NCBI GenBank assembly: GCA_009663005.1
Contig: CM018913.1
Location: 754,921-772,420 of the forward strand
Direction: 5' to 3'
Length of the DNA: 17,500 nucleotides
Source of the DNA: Actinidia chinensis
Taxonomy: Eukaryota > Streptophyta > Magnoliopsida > Ericales > Actinidiaceae
In this document: positions 8,391 to 16,465 of the stretch, one piece after another
Numbering within the stretch: the stretch's first letter is position 1
How the letters are laid out: every line of letters starts with the position of its first letter
Position numbers and translations under genes: made by a program
The notes under the pieces: generated by a model
Seen by the model: the letters and a program-made list of their open reading frames with translations, nothing else
Databases searched by the model: none
Told to the model about the DNA's origin: nothing

Positions 8391-11300
8391 TTATCTCACC
8401 CTGGAAGAACTTCGTGTTGCTCTCCTCGTATCAGAGCTAGGCACTGGATCTTGAGAGGAACCAGATCCAATAGTACCAGAATCAACGGCTTCAGATGTTC
8501 GAAGCCTCTTTCTTGTGGAGGGTCCCGGAGGTGGCTTGCTCTGAGTGGGCCCATTTGCATCATCTTCCTCTTCCTCGACAGCTTCTGTTTTGGGTACCGG
8601 AAGTAGCCATGGAGTGCCACAACCGGAGCAAACTTTTTCAACCTGCAACTCATCCATTTAGCAGTTTAATTTAATTTGTTGAGCAAATTTGTATGTTGAA
8701 CATATGAGAAAATGCGAAGGTCGAGACGTATACCTTTCTCCGGGAAAATTTTCTCGTCAAACAATATTGATGAATTCGAACAGTGCAACCTTCATTTTGG
8801 CACAACTCTGCCTGCTCAAATTAATTACAACGAGATATATCAGATTCAACAGCAGCAAAAAATAGGGTGTAGAAGCATCAAACAAAAGTAAATTGGTAGC
8901 TAAGCTATCAATTCAGAATCCAAATAAGAAAATGTAGCTTCTTCACTTTGAACACAAATCCATGATCCAAATGCAGCCTAAATTGGACTGAATTTTGTTT
9001 TACCTTAATTCCAGCCTCATTGCAAACTTCACATGCAGGAATATCATTATTACGGAACCAACTGCGCAGATCAAGGAAGGATCTCAGACCAAGTCCAATG
9101 TTTCCATCTGGGGTGGAACATAACCACTGGTCTAGCACAAGTTCTTCGAGAGTTTTCTCCTTCTGAGATAATGAGAAGTTTTTGAATGCAGGAGGAATGT
9201 TCGCAGGAGTATCCTGTTGGGACCCTGCTCCAGTTTGAACCTGAAGATTAACCGAGAGGATTGTCAGGCCAAACAGTTGGCATTTATGAATGAAAAACTA
9301 CAAAACTTGTATGATAAGAATACTTCACATGGCTCACTAGTCATTCCATCCATCTGATGCACACTTTTTACGCATCAATGCACAAATTAGGTAGAGCTGG
9401 CAGTAACAAGCCATTCTTATATAAGAGGCTACCAATACCATCAGATTTTGGATCACTTATATGGCAGGTTACATGTATGCGATGCTTTACACCATAATGA
9501 ACAGAACAAGGACATAATTAAATTTACTTATGGAATATCATTTGCAATTAAATAGAAACCATCAAACCTGATTGTCCAACCGTATATTCAGAGCATCAAT
9601 ATTGGATATGCTACCCTTAGCTGTAGCATCTTGCACAATGGCCTCTATCTGATATACACCAAAGAATACTAAACATAAGGAAAAATGACCGCATATAATG
9701 TAATCTCTATTTTTTCTAACATCAGAAATTCTGTGTGTGAAAAAGACGTAAAGTGTGACAGACATATGCTCACATAAATAGAAACAATAAGATACTGAAT
9801 GGTTTTTAGTTTCAAGAACTATGCTTTCAAACTAGAGCTAGGCCATAATACACTCAACAGACTCTAAAATTTAGATTCTATCAAGATATATCAATAACAA
9901 AACATGACAAACACACAGCAACAAGATGTGAGGGGGAAGGAGAATGACATTGACAGATTGCCTGAAATCCCACATTCAACTATGCCTCTGCTAACTGCTC
10001 CTAAGAACATTATGAAGAGCGTAGGAGGATCCATAAGTTTCACTATATAATGGTCAGCCCAACTCCTGTAACTGCACAAGATCGTAAGCTTAAATTATTT
10101 GCTAATCTTGGCATTGTTCCTGTTGATAACTGCATCTTCAACGTCATTAACATGTCCTCTTAGAAGCAGAAATTGAAAAAAACTTGGGAGGTGTATTCTT
10201 ACAGGAGATTCAGGTGAACTGGAACCAAATGTTTCAGTTCATTCAGCAAAAAAAATCTCTTTCCTGATATGTTATTATGTAAAATACATAAATCCCTCCA
10301 GAAATTTCCCATTTTATCTTGCCCTAGCCTTTTCTATTTTGAGGACCCTATGACAAGTCACCTCAGTGTTGAGTCAAATAGAAGTAAATAAGCAAAGGTC
10401 ACGGCAGTTAAAATACTAAAAAACATATAAAAGTGCAACTTACAATGCCCTTGTAGAAACCAATCTGAGGAACTGTATATTTGGTTCCAAGCTTGGATTG
10501 TTCATCCGCAATATTATTCACCACACCATAATAAACACTGCTGTTGTATTGATTTCTGCAAGCTCTCAACTCCAATTGAACAAAGGAAAGTTCCTTGTTT
10601 ATCTTTCGGAGATAATCATTGAATAGCTGTTGATTAGTACCTGTACCCAAGATAATAACATAATCAAGTGTTTAATAGATGGTCATGACTAAAAACGCAA
10701 TAGGTCAAGTCCAAAAAAATAATATTACTTGTTACTCTCATAAAAGCAATAACAATAAATGTAATCTTCATCCTTAGTGTACTCACAAGTTTTGTGTGGA
10801 TTGGGGAGTAATATATACTATCGTAAGGCTGTGTTTGGTTTGATGGAATGAATTTTGCAAATAATGCAATGATATAGGAATAATCATTCTCATTTTGTAA
10901 GTAATAGAATGAGCATTCTTTTACTATCCTAGGTAATGGTTATTCCTATGATTTAGTGAATGATCATTTTAAATGAAATGAATATTCCATTACTTTTTGA
11001 TCAACCAAACAATTGAATTATTTCCAATGGAATCACCATTATATTCCATCTATCATTCCATCCAACTAAACACAACCTAAGTAATATTACATATTTATCA
11101 CAGTAAATGAACTTTCCATGGAACTTTTCTCAAACTAACAATTCATGCATATTTGAGTTATTTATTTATTTAGCAATTGCACATTTGAGTTTCTATCCCT
11201 TTTCTTCAAGATATAAACAATTTTATGTTTCAATTAGTTCTAATGGCTCCCAAGTGAAATCAACTAAGATAGGTTTAAACAATTGAACAACAAGAAACTT

Positions 11301-12107
11301 ATCGTACCAATAACATGGGCTGTTTTAAAATATCGAGTAGTTCACTTTAGAATGAATATATTTTTTATTTTGAGATTCCTAGAACATTATAATAACATAA
11401 ACGTTCGCATTATAGAGAAAAAACACACAAATGCCCAAATAGATGCACGCACAAAGAAAATGGCTACTGTTTGAAATCATTCCTGCAGAACCCTGAATTG
11501 GTAATATACAATTAATAGTTCAAAAGCTCAATAATGGACTTATTGCAATCATAGTCCACGTTAGCTCAGTGAAGCTTGTTAGGTTATTAGCATTATATAC
11601 ATGCCTGCAATCATATGTAAAGGGCTTGATAATAACCTCTGATTGACTAAGAATTTCTCTCTCTCGCTCGCTCGTCCAGGATGAAGTAAGTTGATATGGT
11701 ATCAGAGCCTTGTTAGAATCTGAAGAAAAGTTTACCAATCTTCTCTGAAGACTCTGGTAATACTCTGAGGTTGTCTTGGATTCTACAAATTAGTTTTTAA
11801 AATCGAAGTTGTATCAAATCACAGTTCCCTCGGTGTCTGTTGAAATTAGTCAATGGCTACTCCAAATTCCACTGAATCTACTCCAACTAGAACGCGAGCA
11901 TACTCAAAAACATGAACAGTATCAAGGAGTTTCCGTGCGAATTCAGATGTCCAATAGAAGAGAGAAAAATATACGAAAGGAAAAATTCTGACCAGGGGTT
12001 TTTCCAGTGACGCCGGAGAAGACGGCGTGGAATTCCTTTTCCTCGAGCGGACCGCGCGAGAGGAGAGCTTGAATGAGGGTGTGGTGTCTCCAGCACAACG
12101 GTGGCAT
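8391..12107 (-). CDS. NSE1: NSE1, RING-like subunit of the SMC5/6 complex (six exons, 319 aa)
   Basis: Coding exons on the minus strand are 12107-11993, 10640-10444, 9648-9568, 9240-9004, 8811-8734 and 8642-8391, all with GT-AG introns and a continuous frame. NSE1 joins NSE3 and NSE4 in the SMC5/6 complex, which acts in the nucleus in homologous-recombination repair and chromosome maintenance. The N-terminal winged-helix part starts MPPLCWRHHTLIQALLSRGP, as in plant NSE1; YYGVVNNIADEQSKLGTKYT and FLDLRSWFRNNDIPACEVC are further family signatures. The C4HC3 RING-variant ligands are CEVC (exon 4), C-x4-C and H-x2-C (exon 5), and CSGC (exon 6). After the RING comes a tail of about 70 residues, acidic (EEEEDD) then Ser/Arg-rich, without a known domain. 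The start is fixed by an in-frame TGA just upstream. Length is close to plant NSE1. No breaks are seen. The first intron is 1352 bp and carries transposon remnants. Confidence 0.94.
10827..11077. mobile_element. Tourist/PIF-Harbinger-like MITE in NSE1 intron 1, TSD TAA
   Basis: A 251 bp element flanked by TAA (10824-10826 and 11078-11080). Its left end GGCTGTGTTTGGTTTGATGG and the reverse complement of its right end, GGTTGTGTTTAGTTGGATGG, form a 25-base terminal inverted repeat with three mismatches. Sub-terminal ATGGAATGA and ATTCCAT motifs recur inside. It has no coding capacity. The TWA target duplication and GG..GTGTTTGG ends fit Tourist-type MITEs. It lies well away from both splice sites. 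Confidence 0.85.
11566..11910 (+). mobile_element. Ty1/copia-like remnant (LTR 3' end, PBS, leader, gag start) in NSE1 intron 1
   Basis: TGGTATCAGAGCC at 11697-11709 is the standard plant primer binding site, complementary to the 3' end of initiator methionine tRNA. A block beginning TGTTAGGTTATTAG (about 11578), with a CT-rich stretch near 11655-11680, precedes it and could be LTR sequence. About 140 bases downstream an ATG at 11852 opens MATPNSTESTPTRTRAYSKT before a stop, which resembles a copia gag N-terminus only in general composition. No pol motifs or second LTR are present. It runs antisense to NSE1 and stops close to exon 1. Extent is uncertain. Confidence 0.5.
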
Positions 12108-12380
12108 TGCGGAAGGCCTCGGTTTTCACTTTTCGCAGGCCAATTACAGGAATTGGAATCGAAATTGAAATTCGATTCTCGTGGATTGGTTTTGAAACCC
12201 AGAATTGAGGGGAAGTGTGGAAATGGAAGTTGATTTTGAGGATGTCAGTCGGATGGAGAAAACCCTAGGGAAATAGATTGGAAGAGAGAGGAGGGGATGG
12301 CATTTGAGGGATGATAATATTGGGGGAATTTTTTACCGGGACAATCAAATGGCGGGAAATTTGAGGGCTAGGGTTTTTTT
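12108..12380 (-). promoter_or_regulatory. NSE1 leader and promoter with E2F site and two telo-boxes
   Basis: Upstream of the NSE1 ATG, the plus strand has GGCGGGAAA at 12351-12359, which on the gene strand is TTTCCCGCC, a perfect E2F consensus. Telo-boxes (AAACCCTA) occur at 12260-12267 on the plus strand and at 12369-12376 on the gene strand (TAGGGTTT on plus). E2F sites combined with telo-boxes are known in plant S-phase and replication genes. The sites lie about 150-270 bp upstream of the start codon. No convincing TATA box was seen. Regulation is inferred from motifs only. Confidence 0.6.
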
Positions 12381-12603
12381 AAGGGCGCCTTCGTCATTAA
12401 TCTTTCAATCCAATTAGTTCATCTAGCAAAATTCTAAATTCAAAACTTCATTTTTGTCCAATTGAAAAAAAAAACATCTATGTTACTTTCTACAAAGCCA
12501 ACACAATTTCGTATTCTACTAACCCCACTCACTCATTCACTATTGTGGGGGATAGTGATGGAAGGAAAAAGGAAGGAAATTGAAAATAAATACGTGAAAA
12601 AGT

Positions 12604-12813
12604 TTTGGTCTTTATAATTTTATTTTAAATAATTATAAATTTATAGTTTTCAATATGTTAAAATGCATTTTTTCCATCCAAATTTAATAAAAATTAGAAC
12701 GAAAATTGCATGATATTACTTTTTCTTTAAAAAAAAATTCTGGCTACATTTTTAATTAATTTAAATGAATGGCTGCATTGAAATTAATTTAAAATAAAAT
12801 TATAAAGACCAAA
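12604..12813. mobile_element. Foldback element with perfect 27-bp inverted arms
   Basis: The 27 bases starting TTTGGTCTTTATAATTTTAT at 12604-12630 are the exact reverse complement of 12787-12813. The roughly 156 bp centre is AT-rich and non-coding. Similarity between arms fades quickly outside. It is probably a short MITE or part of one; no target duplication could be assigned. Confidence 0.65.
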
Positions 12814-12872
12814 GTGAGACTCCTCCTAAACTATAGAGACAAATGGCAAAATTTAGCCAAAGCACCTATTTA

Positions 12873-13238
12873 GGACTAGGTTGCGCTATTGATTTTTTTT
12901 TTTCCATTAGTTTTTAAGTTTTTTTGTTTTTAGTAATTTTTTTTTGTTATTTGATCAAAATTTTATATATTTTCTATAATTTTTAACGAGAGAAGTTTAA
13001 AAATATATTTTTTTTATCTATTTAAAAAAAAATACTAAAGATGATTTTTAGAATAAAAATAATTTTTTCGTTTGTAATTTTTTTCTAATTAGATGATTTT
13101 TTAAAATATTTTTGGACTTCTTTAATCAAGAAGAATCGAAAAATATAAAATTTTAATTAAATAACAAAAAAGTTCATTAAAAAAATGGAAAACCAAAAAT
13201 TTTTAAAAACCAATAAGACTGATAGCCCACCTTAAGCC
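12873..13238. mobile_element. Foldback element A, long imperfect inverted repeat
   Basis: The left half (from about 12873, GGACTAGGTTGCGCTATTG) matches the reverse complement of the right half (from about 13238, GGCTTAAGGTGGGCTATC). Shared internal blocks include GTTATTTGATCAAAATTTTA against GTTATTTAATTAAAATTTTA, and AGAAGTTTAAAAATAT against AGAAGTCCAAAAATAT. The element is non-coding and T/A rich. It contains TAACGAGAGAA, shared with foldback B at 13981-14362, suggesting one family. Ends are approximate. Confidence 0.6.
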
Positions 13239-13331
13239 ACCTTAGTCAAATAACAACTTCCATACTAAAAAGATTTAACAAATCCAAGGCAGCTCCATGG
13301 AACCACTCTCTCTCTCCCTCTCTCTCTCTCC

Positions 13332-13340
13332 ATATATAAT
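13332..13340 (+). promoter_or_regulatory. TATA box of the small membrane-protein gene
   Basis: ATATATAAT lies directly after an interrupted CT run (13306-13330) and about 70 bp before the ATG at 13411. The spacing predicts transcription start near 13365 and a leader of about 45 nt. This argues against the in-frame ATGs at 13297 and 13339, which lie upstream of or within the TATA box. Confidence 0.55.
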
Positions 13341-13410
13341 GGTCTCTCCCAATCCACTTTGCTTAAAACACAACCAAACCATCCATTTCCTTAGTGTAGA
13401 AATTGACAAA

Positions 13411-13692
13411 ATGTTGTCAGAGGTGTCATTGGCAGATATGTTGACCAAAGTGGCCATGTTTGCGCTTGTCCAAGCTTTAGTTTACCTCATACTTTCCAAT
13501 TCATCAGACATATTCTCCTCAAAGAGCAATTTGAGGTCCCTCAGCTTCAAGCCACCGCGGTCCGTCAGCATCCGCAGCCTGCTGGCCGCCATCTCCGACC
13601 TCCCCCAAGGCGGCGAGCTAGCGTCACCGATGGCATATGGGAGTCTATTGTCGCCCAGCAAAGAATTTTCCACCACCACGAATGACTATTAA
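13411..13692 (+). CDS. Small plant single-pass membrane protein of unknown function (93 aa)
   Basis: A single-exon frame starting MLSEVSLADMLTKVAMFALV. A hydrophobic segment at about residues 12-29 (VAMFALVQALVYLILSNS) is a likely signal anchor or membrane helix. It is followed by a basic, Ser-rich part with RSLSFKPPRSVSIRSLLAA and SDLPQGGE, then a Ser/Thr-rich tail. I recall small uncharacterised plant proteins with the same order (K-x-A-M-F-x-L-V-Q-A-L-V-Y-L-I-L-S, then F-K-x-x-R-S-V-S-I-R), but know no function. RSLSF and RSVSI are possible basophilic phosphorylation sites. The start at 13411 is preferred over the in-frame ATG at 13297 because a TATA box lies between them and the extra 38 residues are largely translated CT repeat. 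Coding GC is well above the flanks. Foldback elements lie on both sides. Confidence 0.75.
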   Translation: MLSEVSLADMLTKVAMFALVQALVYLILSNSSDIFSSKSNLRSLSFKPPRSVSIRSLLAAISDLPQGGELASPMAYGSLLSPSKEFSTTTNDY

Positions 13693-13980
13693 TTAAGTCC
13701 TAGATGACTCGTGCCTATTCGGAGCACTATTAAGTCGTTTTGATTGATTTTTCTAAGGAAGTGTAATTCTTTGTTCTCTCTATTATTTTATTTGTTAATT
13801 TGTTGGTTTTAATTTTGGGATATCATTATTTAGAAATTTATCGATTCTATTACTGGGAGAGATTCCTGAATTCAGTAATTGCGTCTCTCTCTTCCTTTAA
13901 TCTTTTTTTTTTTTACCCCTTTTTGTTAATTGGTATGATATAGTTAACAAATACCCTAAAATAAGTATATCAAACCAAGT
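13693..13980 (+). other. Probable 3' UTR and downstream spacer of the small gene
   Basis: The T-rich sequence after the stop (TTTGTTCTCTCTATTATTTTATTTG near 13770) is typical of plant 3' UTRs. No single AATAAA signal could be picked confidently. No other gene is seen. Confidence 0.4.
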
Positions 13981-14362
13981 CCGATAGGTTTGACCTAGTT
14001 TTTTTGAGATTTTTTAGTTTTTTCATTTTTAAGAATATTTTTCTTTGTTTTATCAAAATTTTATATTTTTTTGAGTTCCTCTTAACGAGAGAAATCTAAA
14101 AATATAAAAAAATTATTTAAATTTAAAAAAAAAATTATTAAAAACAAAAAAACTTAACTAATTTGTTAAGTAAATATGAATTTCGTGAACTTTTTGTCCA
14201 AATTAAATGAGTACTTTTGCATTTTCAAATTCTCTCGTTAAGAGGAATTAAAAAATTACAATTTTTTAATGCAATAGTTAATAAACTTCATTTTTTTATG
14301 ACGAAAAACTTAGAATCCAAAACAGCTAAAAAAAATCTTTAAAATGCTAGTCCAAGCTGGGC
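13981..14362. mobile_element. Foldback element B, related to element A
   Basis: TTCCTCTTAACGAGAGAA at 14076-14093 is the exact reverse complement of 14230-14247. Outer arms also match: CCTAGTTTTTTTGAGATTTT near 13994 against the reverse complement of the segment ending near 14355, CTAGCATTTTAAAGATTTTT. The middle is AT-rich and non-coding. The TAACGAGAGAA core followed by TCTAAAAATATA closely resembles element A (TAACGAGAGAAGTTTAAAAATATA), so A and B probably belong to one MITE family. Ends are approximate. Confidence 0.65.
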
Positions 14363-14455
14363 TTAAATAGTTATCTATCTATACCAGCATAAAATTCATA
14401 AAAAGCATTAAAATTTTGATTAAAGTAAAAACTTAAAAACTGGCTTGAGAGAGTG

Positions 14456-14464
14456 TATAAATTA
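14456..14464 (+). promoter_or_regulatory. Candidate TATA box of the TBL2-like gene
   Basis: TATAAATTA lies about 260 bp before the ATG at 14719, at the point where AT-rich intergenic DNA gives way to a CT-rich leader. It predicts transcription start near 14485-14495. If so, the leader carries two AUG-stop elements and an in-frame upstream AUG. Confidence 0.5.
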
Positions 14465-14528
14465 TGAAAAAGAAAAAGAAAAGTAAGGAAAGGGAAGCAC
14501 AAGTCACTAGCAACTTAGCAAGAGGGGC

Positions 14529-14542
14529 ATGTAAATATGTGA
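14529..14542 (+). promoter_or_regulatory. Two AUG-stop minimal uORFs in the predicted TBL2-like leader
   Basis: ATGTAA at 14529-14534 and ATGTGA at 14537-14542 are start codons followed at once by stop codons. The last A of the second TGA begins another ATG (14542) that is in frame with the main protein. AUG-UAA elements are known to stall ribosomes in a few plant leaders, notably NIP5;1. Relevance here depends on the transcript starting upstream of 14529. Confidence 0.35.
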
Positions 14543-14621
14543 TGAAACTCAACTCTCTCTCTCTCGCTCTGAAAACGAACTTCTCTCTCTTCTGCAGCAC
14601 CCGTGAATCCGTCGCAGTATC

Positions 14622-14667
14622 CTCTCTCTCTCTCTCTCTCTCTCTCACGCACACACGCACGCACACT
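14622..14667 (+). repeat. CT and CA/CG microsatellite in the TBL2-like leader
   Basis: A pure CT run (about 14622-14646) is followed by a CACACG-type run to 14667. CT-rich tracts are common in plant 5' leaders. The tract lies about 50-95 nt before the start codon. Confidence 0.85.
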
Positions 14668-14718
14668 AGATTTCGCATTCTCTCTAGGGTTTTACCCTGC
14701 ACTCTCTGTTCCACTACA

Positions 14719-16416
14719 ATGGCGGATTCACCAACAACAAAGCAATCCCCAACCAAAACCGCCACAACACCAGACTCAAAGAAAAGCTTCGTCTTCTTTT
14801 CACCTTCTTCTTCTCCGTTCGGAACTCGGAAATCCATGGCCGTCGTTTACTGCTTCACCTTCTTCTTCATCGCCTGCATTATAATAATCTTCTTCAACAA
14901 CCCCTCCAATTCTCACTCCTCAATTTGGTTCACAAACATCCACAAGACCAGATCTCAGTTCTCCGCCATTTTCTCTCGCTTATTCCCCGACACCACTCAT
15001 GATTCCTCTCCTCGCGATTCCCTCCGCAGATCCCAAAATTTCCCGTTCCCGTTTTCTCGGGAAATAGACGGGTTTTCCCGGAAAACAAACAGTTCGTTGA
15101 AGGGAAACAATAAACGATCGTCATCTGCAAATAATACCAAGCTTTCTGGAAATCAAATCATGGGTTCGAATCGTCCGAAGAAAGGGGAATCGGAGAAGGA
15201 GAAATCTAGTGTGAAATTTTCCCAGGAAAATGATGGGTTTTCCGGGAAAACAAACAGTTTATCCAGTGGAAGCAATCAAACTTCATCTGCTGCTCCTAAA
15301 TCTTTAACTTCTGATAATCAAGTGTTGGGTTTAAATAGTTCAGTAAAAGGGCATTCAGAGAAGTCTCAGTATGTAAAAAGCGAGAGTAAAAAAGGTTCCA
15401 CAAATAAGAATGTGATGGTGAATTCTTTATCAGATTCTGTAAAAAATGTCACTATGAAAAGGGTTGTTTCGACGAATGCTACTGGAACAGAAGGGGTTAA
15501 AGAAAAAATTATGGTTCCAAATCATACTTCCTTGTTGAAGAAACAGAGTAATGGAACTAATGGTGTGCCAATGACAGAGCAAAGACCAGCGAATATGTTT
15601 GATTTGTTGCGTCATTGTGATATTTTTGATGGGTCATGGGTGAAGGATGATTCATACCCACTATACCCATCCGGGTCGTGTCCTTGCATTGACGAGCCAT
15701 TCGATTGTTTTCGCAATGGTAGGGGTGATAATGGCTACGAAAAGTTCAGATGGCAACCCAAGAGTTGTAATATCCCAAGGTAAGTCGCAAATCATTTTTT
15801 TTTCTTCACATTTTTGTGTTATTTCAATTGTTGAGTTATGATTTCCGGATATCAGATGTTGGATTGGGCTCTAGTGAAGACTGAATTAGTAGAATTTGTT
15901 TTGCAGATTGAATGGTAGAGATATGCTGGACCTATTGAGAGGAAAGAGGTTAGTGTATGTGGGTGATTCCCTGAATAGGAATATGTGGGAATCAATGGTT
16001 TGTACCCTGAGAAGTTCTGTTAAAGATAAAAGCAGAGTCTTTGAAGCCTCTGGTAGACAAGAATTCCGAACTGAGCATTCATATTCGTTTCTATTCACGG
16101 TAGGTTGTTGCTCTTCATTGTCTATTTCTGTATTTGATTTGGACAATCCAATCATCAGCATTATTGGAAGTGCTTTTCATGCTTTTAGAATTTTATTATT
16201 GCTTATTTTGGATTTATGAATAGGATTATAATTGTTCAGTGGAGTTCTTTCGATCTACATTTTTGGTTCAAGAATGGGAAATGCCAGATTTGAATGGATT
16301 GAAGAAAGAAACACTCCGGCTTGATCTAATTGAGAGGTCATCTGATAGATATAAAAGTGCAGACATCATTGTCTTCAACACAGGACATTGGTGGACTCAT
16401 GAGAAAACATCCCAAG

Positions 16417-16465
<49 letters not shown>

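Noticed and set aside
11283..11474. 63-residue plus-strand frame in NSE1 intron 1
   Set aside because: No domain, and no link to the copia-like remnant further right; it looks like chance.
13482..13679. 65-residue frame antisense to the small membrane-protein gene
   Set aside because: It mirrors the coding frame of the sense gene, which has TATA, leader and membrane-protein features; the antisense frame has none.
14433..14837. 134-residue minus-strand frame with an Arg-Glu repeat
   Set aside because: It is the complement of the CT-rich leader and first exon of the TBL2-like gene.
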